DNA of 10,906 nt from NCBI GenBank assembly GCA_003476705.1, contig DMVM01000083.1:1-10906 (forward strand), given 5' to 3'. Source of the stretch: Coprothermobacter sp. (lineage in GTDB: Bacteria > Coprothermobacterota > Coprothermobacteria > Coprothermobacterales > Coprothermobacteraceae). Position 1 is the stretch's first letter; the number at the start of each line of letters is the position of its first letter. Position numbers and translations under genes: made by a program. The notes beneath the pieces were generated by a model. The model had not been told where the DNA came from and ran no database searches. It worked only from the letters and a program-made list of their open reading frames with translations. Positions 1 to 6,722 of this stretch are shown piece after piece.

Positions 1-53
1 TGAGGTTCTCGGCAAAGGAGAAGAAGAGCGAGGCACATTAGCAGGAACAGTTG

Positions 54-614
54 ATGAACCAGGAATTGTGGAAAGAACTAGAACAATTTGCTTTGAACTG
101 CAAGGCTTGCGAACTTTGTAAAACGAGAAGAAATGTAGTATTCGGTTCAGGTGACCCTAACTCAAGGTTGTGGCTAGTAGGGGAGGCGCCTGGATCAAAT
201 GAAGATGAGCAGGGATTACCTTTTGTAGGGCAAGCTGGAGCCATATTGGACACGTTTCTAGAAAAGAATGGCTTCAAGAGGCACAGCTTGTTTATCACAA
301 ATGTTATAAAGTGTAGACCTCCAAACAATGCAGATCCCACAGAAGATCAAAAGAGCAAGTGCTTTCCAGTTTTAGCAGCGCAGCTTGCCATTGGTAAGCC
401 AAAATACATTTTGGCACTGGGAAGGCATGCTGCCGAGGCATTTGTTCCAAAATCTTTTAGGAGTATTAAGGAAATAAGGGGTCAAGTTGTTTTGTCAGGT
501 GAAACGAAGGTTGTGGTGACCTACCATCCTGCTGCAGTTCTTAGAAATCCTCGACTTGGTGAAATTGTTGAGCATGACATACAAATGATGTCAAGATTAA
601 TTGCTGGAGAGTGA
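54..614 (+). CDS. Family-4 uracil-DNA glycosylase with 4Fe-4S cluster
   Basis: This enzyme removes uracil from DNA, which arises by cytosine deamination, and so starts base excision repair in the cytoplasm. Numbering here counts from a TTG at 51, one codon before the ATG. The family-4 motif GEAPG-x2-ED-x2-G-x-PFVG-x-AG lies at residues 44-63, and the C-terminal substrate-binding motif TYHPAAVLRNP is near residue 157. Four cysteines, C17, C20, C88 and C104, have the C-x2-C and C-x15-C spacing that binds a 4Fe-4S cluster in this family. C23 is an extra cysteine. The length of about 186 aa is near the family norm. ATG 54 is preferred to TTG 51 because AGGA at 43-46 sits 7 nt before it. The gene ends where RNase J begins, so the two are probably cotranscribed. 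The family is common in thermophiles. Identification is firm; the exact start is less so. Confidence 0.93.
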   Translation: MNQELWKELEQFALNCKACELCKTRRNVVFGSGDPNSRLWLVGEAPGSNEDEQGLPFVGQAGAILDTFLEKNGFKRHSLFITNVIKCRPPNNADPTEDQKSKCFPVLAAQLAIGKPKYILALGRHAAEAFVPKSFRSIKEIRGQVVLSGETKVVVTYHPAAVLRNPRLGEIVEHDIQMMSRLIAGE

Positions 615-616
615 AT

Positions 617-2266
617 ATGATAAGGTTTTATGCACTTGGTGGTTTAGGAGAGATTGGAAAGAATTTATATGTTTTGGAAAAAGATGGAAAGATTTTGGTA
701 CTCGATTGTGGTCTGAAGTTTTCTGATGTGCCCGGTGTGGACTTTTTGTTACCAGATTTTTCTTACCTTGAGAAAAGGGCAAAAGACATTCTGGGGCTTT
801 TTTTAAGTCACGGGCATGAAGATCACATAGGAGGGGTACCTTTTTTCCTTCAAAAGGTGAAACTGCCCGTGTTTGGCTCACGGCTTAGTTTGGAACTAGT
901 CAAGGCTAACCTGGGATCTAGGGCTACGGAATATGAATTTGTTGAAGTTAAGGCAGGAGAATCGCAAAAACTGGGCCCTTTCAAACTCGATTTCGTGGAA
1001 ATGAGGCACTCTATTCCAGAAGCGCTGGGTTTGTATGTGGAAACGGATGAAGCTAACATTTTCTTCACTGGTGACTACAAAATTGAGGTTGCCCCTGTTT
1101 CTGGTAAGCCTACCGACTTTAAGGCTTTGGCAAGTATTGGAGAAAGAGGCGTAGATTTTTTGCTTGCTGATTCTACTAATGCAGAGCCTGCCATGATGTG
1201 GAATGGCGGCGCAAGCGCTGGAGATTGCCTAACAGAACAACAGGTCTACGAGCTACTTGCAAAGGAAATCAGTGAATCCAGTGGACGAGTCATTGTGAGC
1301 ACCTTTGCCTCGCACATTGACCGTATTCAGCAAATACTAAAAATAGCAGAAAAGGAAGAGCGAAGCGTCGCTATTGAAGGTCGCAGTTTGATTAGAAATC
1401 TGAAAATTGCTGAGAAGTTGGGCTATTTGGACGGATTGGGTCACCGCATAGTGACCTCCCAGACACTGGAGTCATTACCCAGGGAGAAGCAGATGATTAT
1501 AGCTAGTGGTAGCCAGGGAGAGCCTCTGTCAGCGTTAGTCAGGATTTCTTCAGGTATTCACAAGCGAGTCAGACTAGAAAGAGGTGACAAGGTGATCATA
1601 GCTGCATATCCTATTCCCGGAAATGAGCGGGCGGTGACTGATGTAATCAACAGTTTGCTTTACAAAGGTGCTGAGGTCCGTTTCATTCACAGCTCGGGGC
1701 ACCCTTGCACTGGCAAAGACCATCAGCTCATAATGCTGAATTTGATAAAACCGAAGTATTTAGTGCCCATTCATGGTGAGTGGCAGCACTTGGTGGGCCA
1801 CGCTGAGATAGGAAAGCGAGCTGGGCTCCCCGGTGAAAACATTTTCCTTTTGGAAAATGGAGATGTACTAGTCTACGAAAAAGAAGAGGGCCAGCCTCGA
1901 GTCAAGAAACACGGCATTGAAAATGTGGGAGCTCTGATTGTGGACGGCATACTTAGTAAGGTTGAGGCTGCTGTAGCAATAAAGGAAAGGATGAAAATAG
2001 GTTCTGAGGGCGTCGTTATTGTGGAGGCAATCTTTGACGAAGAGCAAAGGGCTTGGTTGGTTGACACGGTGATGTTGGGTGTGGTCACGGATTCCTCCCA
2101 AAGTAGTGTTAGTCAGACTCTCAATGGTCTTATTACACGCATGCTAAACGAGAATCCCCCCTCAGATCAGAAAGAAATCGAGCAAAGGATTGCTTCCACA
2201 GTAAAGGATTACTTAAAAGGTATGAACCAATATCCTGAGGTCGTAGTTAGGCTGAACTCGATTTAA
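617..2266 (+). CDS. rnj: Ribonuclease J (metallo-beta-lactamase/beta-CASP)
   Basis: RNase J is a cytoplasmic zinc-dependent nuclease with endonuclease and 5'-3' exonuclease activity in mRNA decay and rRNA maturation. In 549-aa numbering from ATG 617, the N-terminus reads ALGGLGEIGKN, as in Bacillus J1. The metal-binding HGHEDH is at 65-70, H131 lies in HSIP, and D153 in FTGDYK. The beta-CASP region includes DSTN, STFASHIDR and SGSQGEP. HSSGH is at 358-362 and PIHGEW at 384-389. The length matches Bacillus J1 (about 555 aa). An in-frame GTG at 611 overlaps the upstream stop, but GGAG at 606-609 is only 1 nt from it and 7 nt from ATG 617, so ATG 617 is chosen. J1 versus J2 cannot be decided from one copy. 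No intrinsic terminator is evident after the gene. Confidence 0.96.
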   Translation: MIRFYALGGLGEIGKNLYVLEKDGKILVLDCGLKFSDVPGVDFLLPDFSYLEKRAKDILGLFLSHGHEDHIGGVPFFLQKVKLPVFGSRLSLELVKANLGSRATEYEFVEVKAGESQKLGPFKLDFVEMRHSIPEALGLYVETDEANIFFTGDYKIEVAPVSGKPTDFKALASIGERGVDFLLADSTNAEPAMMWNGGASAGDCLTEQQVYELLAKEISESSGRVIVSTFASHIDRIQQILKIAEKEERSVAIEGRSLIRNLKIAEKLGYLDGLGHRIVTSQTLESLPREKQMIIASGSQGEPLSALVRISSGIHKRVRLERGDKVIIAAYPIPGNERAVTDVINSLLYKGAEVRFIHSSGHPCTGKDHQLIMLNLIKPKYLVPIHGEWQHLVGHAEIGKRAGLPGENIFLLENGDVLVYEKEEGQPRVKKHGIENVGALIVDGILSKVEAAVAIKERMKIGSEGVVIVEAIFDEEQRAWLVDTVMLGVVTDSSQSSVSQTLNGLITRMLNENPPSDQKEIEQRIASTVKDYLKGMNQYPEVVVRLNSI

Positions 2267-2289
2267 GAAACTTACATTTGGGGTTGTTA

Positions 2290-2305
2290 GTTTTAAAGTT
2301 TTAAA
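2290..2305. repeat. Perfect tandem 8-bp repeat upstream of mscL
   Basis: Two adjacent copies of GTTTTAAA are followed by a third partial copy, GTTT. They lie in the AT-rich gap between RNase J and mscL. A 7-bp inverted repeat, GAAACTT at 2267-2273 and AAGTTTC at 2304-2310, brackets much of the gap with a 30-nt loop and no T-tract, so it does not look like an intrinsic terminator. A very weak promoter could be drawn here (TTGTTA at 2284-2289, TTCAAT at 2308-2313, 18-nt spacing). The function is unknown and the pattern may be chance in AT-rich DNA. Confidence 0.4.
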
Positions 2306-2334
2306 GTTTCAATGAAAAGAAGGGAGTGGGAGTA

Positions 2335-2718
2335 ATGCTTAAGGGTTTTAAAGCTTTTCTGTCCAAGGGGAATGTATTGGATTTTGCTGTTGCAGTCATC
2401 ATAGGAGCCGCTTTAAACAGTGTAATTAAATCTCTTGTAGAGGACATCTTTACACCTTTATTGGGGCTGTTGGGTGGTCTGCCCGATTTTAGCAGCTGGA
2501 AAGTTGGGCCGTTGATGCTTGGCTCCTTTGTTAACAGCATTCTTTCATTTTTGCTTACTGCCGCAATAATTTATTTTGTACTGGTGGCGCCAGCTGAAGC
2601 TTTGAAAAATGCTGCGATAGAAAAACAAAGGGCTGAAACTTTGGAGAAAGCTACAGAGACGCCACCTGAAGAAATTCAGTTACTTCGACGTATTGTGGAA
2701 CTGCTTGAAAAGCAGTGA
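2335..2718 (+). CDS. mscL: Large-conductance mechanosensitive channel MscL
   Basis: MscL is a pentameric inner-membrane channel that opens under membrane tension and releases solutes during hypo-osmotic shock. The 127-aa product begins with the N-terminal amphipathic helix (MLKGFKAFLSKGN) and the pore-lining first membrane helix at about 14-41, in which NVLDFAVAVIIGAA is the family signature. A short external loop covers about 47-62, the second membrane helix about 63-86, and a charged C-terminal helix ends in EEIQLLRRIVELLEKQ, the cytoplasmic bundle. The external loop is at the short end for the family. ATG 2335 is chosen over in-frame GTG 2326 because AGGGAG at 2321-2326 lies 8 nt before the ATG. 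The gene converges on the cupin gene with a 26-nt gap, in which I see no convincing hairpin terminator. Confidence 0.95.
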   Translation: MLKGFKAFLSKGNVLDFAVAVIIGAALNSVIKSLVEDIFTPLLGLLGGLPDFSSWKVGPLMLGSFVNSILSFLLTAAIIYFVLVAPAEALKNAAIEKQRAETLEKATETPPEEIQLLRRIVELLEKQ

Positions 2719-2744
2719 CGTTCGCTAGAGCACTTCCATAGAAA

Positions 2745-3092
2745 CTAATCTCGTTTTGGAATGACGCAGATGAATTTCCACACGCCGTTTCCTGTGTTTT
2801 CATAGCCATGTATGATATCGGGTGCCACATAGAGAGCATCCCCTGACTGTACGTCAACTGGTTCCTCACCAACAGTAATTCTGCCCTGTCCCTCCAATGT
2901 ATATATCTCGTGCTCCCATGAATGTCTATGCGGATACATTTTTGCGCCTACAGGAAACTCGAATAACCGCATCTCAAAATGGGGTACGCCAATGTCTTTA
3001 TGAAGTAGCCACCGTATGGTTACACTCCCCTCTGTTCCTGCCACCTCTTCTGGCTCCACATCTCTGTAATTCACTTTGTAATGTGTTGACAT
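2745..3092 (-). CDS. Small metal-binding cupin, TM1459-like
   Basis: This is a single-domain cupin of 115 aa. The core HRHSWEHEIYTLEGQG (55-70) and C-terminal strand IIHGYEN...FICVIPK closely recall Thermotoga maritima TM1459, a structurally solved Mn-binding cupin. The four metal ligands I recall for TM1459 (H52, H54, H58, H92) match H55, H57, H61 and H95 here with identical spacing, so an all-histidine metal site is inferred. There is no signal peptide or membrane segment, so it is probably a soluble cytoplasmic protein. The natural substrate is unknown; TM1459 has oxidative activity in vitro, but that does not fix a cellular role. An ideal ribosome binding site (GGAGGTG on the minus strand, complementary to 3101-3107) supports the start. 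It is a lone gene between mscL and the divergent rpsB operon. Confidence 0.9.
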   Translation of the reverse strand: MSTHYKVNYRDVEPEEVAGTEGSVTIRWLLHKDIGVPHFEMRLFEFPVGAKMYPHRHSWEHEIYTLEGQGRITVGEEPVDVQSGDALYVAPDIIHGYENTGNGVWKFICVIPKRD

Positions 3093-3134
3093 TTAGGTTT
3101 CACCTCCGTTACTCCTATTCTAACATTTATACTG

Positions 3135-3143
3135 TGATATAAT
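3135..3143 (+). promoter_or_regulatory. Extended -10 promoter element for the rpsB operon
   Basis: TGATATAAT matches the extended -10 consensus TGnTATAAT exactly. The best -35 candidates are poor (CTATTC at 3115-3120 with 17-nt spacing), as is common for extended -10 promoters. Transcription would start near 3149-3151 and give a leader of about 97 nt. This is the only strong promoter-like sequence I see upstream of the nine-gene operon. The cupin gene is transcribed the opposite way from the same intergenic region, so the two promoters may overlap. Confidence 0.7.
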
Positions 3144-3149
3144 AAGTAA

Positions 3150-3246
3150 GCTGAGAGCAAGCACGCTCCGTGTTGCCATGGTTCCCACATGCTCTATTTG
3201 CATGGGTGGAGGAGCGGAAGACTAAAAACCATATGGAGGTGTTTTT
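3150..3246 (+). ncRNA. Structured rpsB mRNA leader, candidate S2-responsive element
   Basis: The predicted untranslated leader contains two hairpins. The first (3157-3176) pairs GCAA with TTGC and CACG with CGTG, with one bulged G at 3161 and a CTC loop. The second (3185-3209) pairs CCAC with GTGG and ATGC with GCAT, with a 2-nt GG bulge at 3204-3205 and a 7-nt loop. CGCTCC at 3164-3169, spanning the first loop, is complementary to GGAGCG at 3211-3216, just after the second hairpin, so a pseudoknot is possible. The ribosome binding site GGAGGTG (3235-3241) lies 5 nt before the GTG start. In gammaproteobacteria the rpsB-tsf leader is bound by S2 for autoregulation; applying that role here is inference from position and foldability. 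Confidence 0.5.
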
Positions 3247-4053
3247 GTGGCAGTAGTAACTTTGAAGCAACTATTAGAAGCTGGTGTGCACTTTGGCCAC
3301 CAGACGAGGCGCTGGAATCCGAAAATGAAGCCTTTCATCTACGCGGAAAGGAACGGCATTTACATTATCGATTTACAAAAGACTTATGAGCAATTGGAAG
3401 CTGCTTATTCGTTCGTCAGAGATGCCAGCAAGGAAGGCAAAACAGTGCTTTTCGTTGGGACGAAGAGACAGGCTCAAGAACCCATTCGTGAAGAAGCTGA
3501 AAGAGCCGGGATGCCTTATGTGAATCAACGCTGGATAGGCGGATTCCTGACAAATTTCAGGACTATTAGGATGCGTATAAAGAAGTATAAAGAGCTGTTA
3601 GCTTTAAGAGAACAGGGATACATTGAATCCTTGGACTACAAAGAACAGAAGAGAGTCCTAAGAGAACTGGAAAAACTCGATAAATACTACTCTGGGGTAA
3701 AAGATATGGATACCCTGCCTGATATTCTTTTTGTAGTAGATACCAAGAAGGAAGAGGCCGCCATAAGGGAAGCTAAGAAAATAGGTATACGTGTAGTGGC
3801 AATGATAGATACTAATTGCGATCCTGATTTTGTTGACTACCCCATACCAGCTAATGATGATGCTGTTAGAGCTATCAAACTTATCACCTCGAAAATTGCC
3901 GATGCCATTTTAGAAGGTCGCGAAGGGCGTCAGGGCATTGTGAATTCGGAAGGGCAACAGGCTAGCATGGAAGAGATTGCAGAAGAGCTGGAAGCTATCG
4001 ACGAGACCGAGAAATACTTGGATCTCATTGATGAAGAGAAGGAGGAAGAATAA
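3247..4053 (+). CDS. rpsB: 30S ribosomal protein S2
   Basis: S2 binds late to the 30S head and helps recruit S1 in bacteria that have it. The N-terminus [27 protein letters not shown] is nearly diagnostic. Other family blocks are [46 protein letters not shown] and the end of the core, [14 protein letters not shown]. At 268 aa it is slightly longer than the E. coli protein (241 aa), owing to a very acidic C-terminal tail rich in Glu and Asp. The GTG start is supported by GGAGGTG 5 nt upstream and by alignment to the conserved N-terminus. It is the first gene of the operon and is followed by tsf after 1 nt, the near-universal bacterial order. Expression is probably controlled through the structured leader. 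Confidence 0.98.
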   Translation: MAVVTLKQLLEAGVHFGHQTRRWNPKMKPFIYAERNGIYIIDLQKTYEQLEAAYSFVRDASKEGKTVLFVGTKRQAQEPIREEAERAGMPYVNQRWIGGFLTNFRTIRMRIKKYKELLALREQGYIESLDYKEQKRVLRELEKLDKYYSGVKDMDTLPDILFVVDTKKEEAAIREAKKIGIRVVAMIDTNCDPDFVDYPIPANDDAVRAIKLITSKIADAILEGREGRQGIVNSEGQQASMEEIAEELEAIDETEKYLDLIDEEKEEE

Positions 4054-4054
4054 T

Positions 4055-4648
4055 ATGGAGATATCTGCATCACTGGTTAAACAGCTAAGAGACGAAACCG
4101 GCGCAGGGTTCATGGAATGCAAAAAAGCCTTGGAAGAGACTAGTGGAGACCTAGAAAAGGCAAAGCTTGTTTTGAAGGAGAAAGGATTGGCTCGCGCAGA
4201 AAAGAAGATAGGTCGAACTGCTTCTCAAGGACTCATTCACGCCTACATTCACGGTGAGGGAAAACTAGGTGTATTGGTGGAAGTCAACTGTGAGACAGAC
4301 TTTGTTGCCCGAACGGATGACTTTAAAGAGCTGGTGCACGAAATTGCTTTGCAGATTGCAGGTATGGCACCAGAATATGTAGCCGTAGAAGATGTTCCTG
4401 AAGAAGTCATTGGACAGGAGAAGGAAATTTATAGAAAACAGGCGGAAAATGAGGGAAAACCTGCAGAGATCATTGATAAAATTGTTGAGGGTAAGGTGCA
4501 GAACTTTTACAAATCCAAAGTACTGCTTGAGCAGCCCTATGTAAGGGATGACTCAAAAACAATTAAGGATCTGATCAAGGAGAAAATAGCTCTTCTAGGA
4601 GAGAACATCGTAGTCCGCAGGTTCGCTAGGTGGACATTGGGCGAGTGA
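4055..4648 (+). CDS. tsf: Elongation factor Ts
   Basis: EF-Ts is the nucleotide exchange factor that regenerates EF-Tu-GTP during translation. The 197-aa product opens with the UBA-like N-terminal domain (VKQLRDETGAGFMECKKAL, about 8-26). The TDFVAR motif that contacts EF-Tu lies at 81-86. The C-terminal part contains NEGKPAEIIDKIVEGK and the block LLEQPYVRDDSKTIKDLI. It is much shorter than E. coli EF-Ts (283 aa) and matches the compact Thermus/Thermotoga form, which lacks most of the second core subdomain. A start further upstream inside rpsB is rejected because GGAGG at 4041-4045 lies 9 nt before ATG 4055 and the N-terminus then matches the family. Its stop overlaps the pyrH start (TGATG). 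Confidence 0.97.
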   Translation: MEISASLVKQLRDETGAGFMECKKALEETSGDLEKAKLVLKEKGLARAEKKIGRTASQGLIHAYIHGEGKLGVLVEVNCETDFVARTDDFKELVHEIALQIAGMAPEYVAVEDVPEEVIGQEKEIYRKQAENEGKPAEIIDKIVEGKVQNFYKSKVLLEQPYVRDDSKTIKDLIKEKIALLGENIVVRRFARWTLGE

Positions 4649-5385
4649 TGGTCTTGCAGCCGTTTAAAAGGTTGCTAGTGAAATTAAGTGGTGAGTTATT
4701 AAGCGGAGAAGATGGTGTTTTCTCCGCTTCTTATTTAAACGAGCTATCTGAAGCTGTTCTGCGCCTAAGGAATGAAGGTAAGCAGGTTGCATTTGTGGTT
4801 GGGGCAGGAAACATTTGGAGAGGTAGAGATGCCGACCTACTTGGTATAAACGGGACTGACGCTGACTATATTGGCATGCTTTCTACAGCAGTCAATGGCC
4901 TCATGCTTAAGAGCTGTTTTGAATCCAGAGGCCTAAAAGCGGAGCTTGTTTCCAGTTTTCTAATAGAAGGAACTGCCTATAGGCGTCATCCTTCGGAAAT
5001 TAGAAGCCTTCTGGAAAATCAAGTTACCGTGATATTCGTTGGTGGTACGGGAATGCCGCATTTGACCACTGACACTTTGGCTGCCATCCGTGCCGTTGAA
5101 ATATCAGCTGATTTGCTGGTAAAGTTAACGAAAGTAGATGGCGTGTATGATAAGGATCCGATTAAGTACGTGGATGCTTGTAAATATGATGTGCTTACGT
5201 TTGATGAAGCAATACAGAAGAGTCTAGGTGTCATGGATTTGGCAGCTTTTGCAATACTTAGAGATAAGAACATTCCTGTGGCCGTTATAAAGGGCACCGA
5301 CCCTATGGAATTAATTGCCTTCCTGCATGACCCTAGCAAAGGCACGCTAGTCGTACCTAATTTAGAGGAGGTGCATGGGGAGTGA
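4648..5385 (+). CDS. pyrH: UMP kinase (uridylate kinase)
   Basis: PyrH phosphorylates UMP to UDP with ATP. It belongs to the amino-acid-kinase fold, forms hexamers and is unrelated to eukaryotic UMP/CMP kinases. The 245-aa product shows KLSGELL at 12-18, GAGNIWRGRD at 52-61, the UMP-site block DADYIGMLST at 71-80, GGTGMPHLTTDT at 132-143 and LTKVDGVYDKDP further on. Two normally constant blocks vary: GGGN is GAGN, and GTGNPFFTT-type is GTGMPHLTT. The rest is typical. ATG 4648 overlaps the tsf stop as TGATG; GTG codons at 4630 and 4645 would only add residues ahead of the conserved start. No strong ribosome binding site lies at the right distance (AGGTGG at 4628-4633 is 14 nt away), so translational coupling to tsf is likely. 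Confidence 0.95.
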   Translation: MVLQPFKRLLVKLSGELLSGEDGVFSASYLNELSEAVLRLRNEGKQVAFVVGAGNIWRGRDADLLGINGTDADYIGMLSTAVNGLMLKSCFESRGLKAELVSSFLIEGTAYRRHPSEIRSLLENQVTVIFVGGTGMPHLTTDTLAAIRAVEISADLLVKLTKVDGVYDKDPIKYVDACKYDVLTFDEAIQKSLGVMDLAAFAILRDKNIPVAVIKGTDPMELIAFLHDPSKGTLVVPNLEEVHGE

Positions 5386-5942
5386 AGGAGCATGAGATCA
5401 CTCGGCAAGCAAGAGAGCATTTTCAAAAGACCATTAACACTATGAGCGATCAGTTAAGTACGGTGCGCGCTTCCAGGGTAAGTCCAGCTATCTTGGAACC
5501 GGTGACTGTGGAGTATGAAGGAGCAAAATACAAGTTAAGTGAACTCGCCATGGTGGTGGCTCAGGATGCGAGGACACTGATTATTGAACCATGGGACGTT
5601 TCCATGATCCCAGCTATATCTCGATCGTTGCAAAAAGCGAATGTGGGTTCTAACCCAAGCGATGATGGTAAGAGGATAAAATTGGTGTTTCCCAGCTTGT
5701 CTCAAGAGAGAAGAGAAGAGCTAGCGCGGTTAGTTGACAAGTATCTTGAAGAGGCACGAATCGCCTTGAGAAACATAAGGCGAGAATACATCGACGAAGT
5801 AAAATCGAAGGAAAAGAAAAAAGAACTTTCAGAAGATGAAAGTAGGCGTATCCAAAACGAGTTGCAGAAGGCTTTTGAAGAGTATGAAAAACAGATGGAG
5901 CAGATTTGTCAGAGAAAACGAAAAGAAATTATGGAAGAGTGA
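5382..5942 (+). CDS. frr: Ribosome recycling factor
   Basis: RRF works with EF-G to split post-termination ribosomes. The 186-aa length equals the family norm (about 185). The two-domain layout is recognisable: the N-terminal helix with QLSTVRASRVSPAIL (about 24-38) and VEYEG, the beta domain with LAMVVAQDARTLIIEPWD, a hinge and FPSLSQERREEL, and the long helical bundle to the end with ARIALRNIRRE and ELSEDESRRIQNELQK. The usual RTGRA of the first helix is STVRA here, keeping the key arginine but losing the glycine. GTG 5382 overlaps the pyrH stop (GTGA). A strong GGAGGTG at 5367-5373 lies 8 nt upstream, so this start is well supported. Confidence 0.96.
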   Translation: MKEHEITRQAREHFQKTINTMSDQLSTVRASRVSPAILEPVTVEYEGAKYKLSELAMVVAQDARTLIIEPWDVSMIPAISRSLQKANVGSNPSDDGKRIKLVFPSLSQERREELARLVDKYLEEARIALRNIRREYIDEVKSKEKKKELSEDESRRIQNELQKAFEEYEKQMEQICQRKRKEIMEE

Positions 5943-5948
5943 CATTTA

Positions 5949-6722
5949 TTGCAAAGAACGCAAGTGTTTAAAGAAATTCTCTTTCGAACACTATGGGGCA
6001 TATTGGTTGTTGGAACCGTATTGGTAAGCTGTCTGTGGCGAGAGAGTTACTTGCTGCTTAGTATAGTGATAGGTGTCCTTTCTAGTTTAGAGCTCGCTGC
6101 CATGTACAAAGAACCTTGGTGGAGTGTTGTTCCTTTGTCTGCTGTTGTCTATGTTGTTACATTACTGCGGGGCATTGACAGTGGACTAATCGTGGCCTTG
6201 GTGCTTACGGTTTTAAGCACGCTAAAATTGAACCCAAATCAGTCCAAAGACAGGTTTTCCCTCTTAGTTAGGCTTTTTGCCTGTTACATCGGATTAAGTG
6301 TGGGCTCGTTTCCCACTCTTCAGATTCGACTTGGATCTGTTGAAGCATTGATTGTGTTCTGGTTGGCTGTTTGGATCTTTGATTCCACAGCCTATTTATG
6401 GGGCAGGTTCTTAGGGCAAGAAAAATTCGCGCCATTCATAAGCCCTGGCAAAAACTTGGAAGGTTTCGTTTTCGGCTACATAAGCACTGTGCTTGGTTGT
6501 GTATTGCTTAGTGTTTGGCTAAAGGAGCCACTATTTAACGTTTTTGGCATCGTAATACCTTTAGCCGGAATCAGTGGAGATCTGCTGGAATCTTGGGCAA
6601 AAAGGGTCGTGGGAGTCAAAGACTCTGGTAAACTGATTCCTTACCATGGCGGTGTGTGGGATCGCTTTGATAGCTCCTTATTGGCCTCTTTGGCTGTTTT
6701 GGTGACAGTAAAATGGCTTTGA
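5949..6722 (+). CDS. cdsA: Phosphatidate cytidylyltransferase (CDP-DAG synthase)
   Basis: CdsA is an integral membrane enzyme that makes CDP-diacylglycerol from CTP and phosphatidic acid, the precursor of all major bacterial phospholipids. The 257-aa protein has several hydrophobic segments, seven or eight by eye. It carries AVWIFDSTAYLWGR (140-153), ISPGKNLEG (164-172, usually SPKKTxEG) and the PROSITE-type signature from S215 to D241, with KR at 218-219, KD at 224-225, HGG at 233-235 and DRFD at 238-241. The TTG start at 5949 is supported by GGAAGAG at 5933-5939, 9 nt upstream, and by the 6-nt gap after frr. In most relatives uppS lies between frr and cdsA; it is absent here. The last 10 nt overlap dxr. 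Confidence 0.95.
   Translation: MQRTQVFKEILFRTLWGILVVGTVLVSCLWRESYLLLSIVIGVLSSLELAAMYKEPWWSVVPLSAVVYVVTLLRGIDSGLIVALVLTVLSTLKLNPNQSKDRFSLLVRLFACYIGLSVGSFPTLQIRLGSVEALIVFWLAVWIFDSTAYLWGRFLGQEKFAPFISPGKNLEGFVFGYISTVLGCVLLSVWLKEPLFNVFGIVIPLAGISGDLLESWAKRVVGVKDSGKLIPYHGGVWDRFDSSLLASLAVLVTVKWL

Noticed and set aside
1..53. Tail of an upstream gene
   Set aside because: One forward frame carries a short tail ending in TAG at 39-41, one begins with TGA at position 1, and the third stays open into the glycosylase gene. Too little sequence remains to decide which is real.
2714..2734. AGTG...CACT as a bidirectional terminator between mscL and the cupin gene
   Set aside because: The stem is only 4 bp, it overlaps the mscL stop, and no T-tract follows on either strand.
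3086..3091. Perfect TTGACA as a -35 element for the rpsB operon
   Set aside because: It overlaps the cupin start codon and is 46 nt from the TATAAT at 3138, far beyond promoter spacing. The only -10 at proper distance (TTACTC) is poor.
2897..3142. Plus-strand 81-aa open frame
   Set aside because: It is antisense to the well-supported cupin gene, has no family resemblance and no ribosome binding site of note.
3189..3389. Plus-strand 66-aa open frame in the rpsB leader
   Set aside because: It runs out of frame into rpsB. The ATG sits inside the second leader hairpin and the peptide has no recognisable character.
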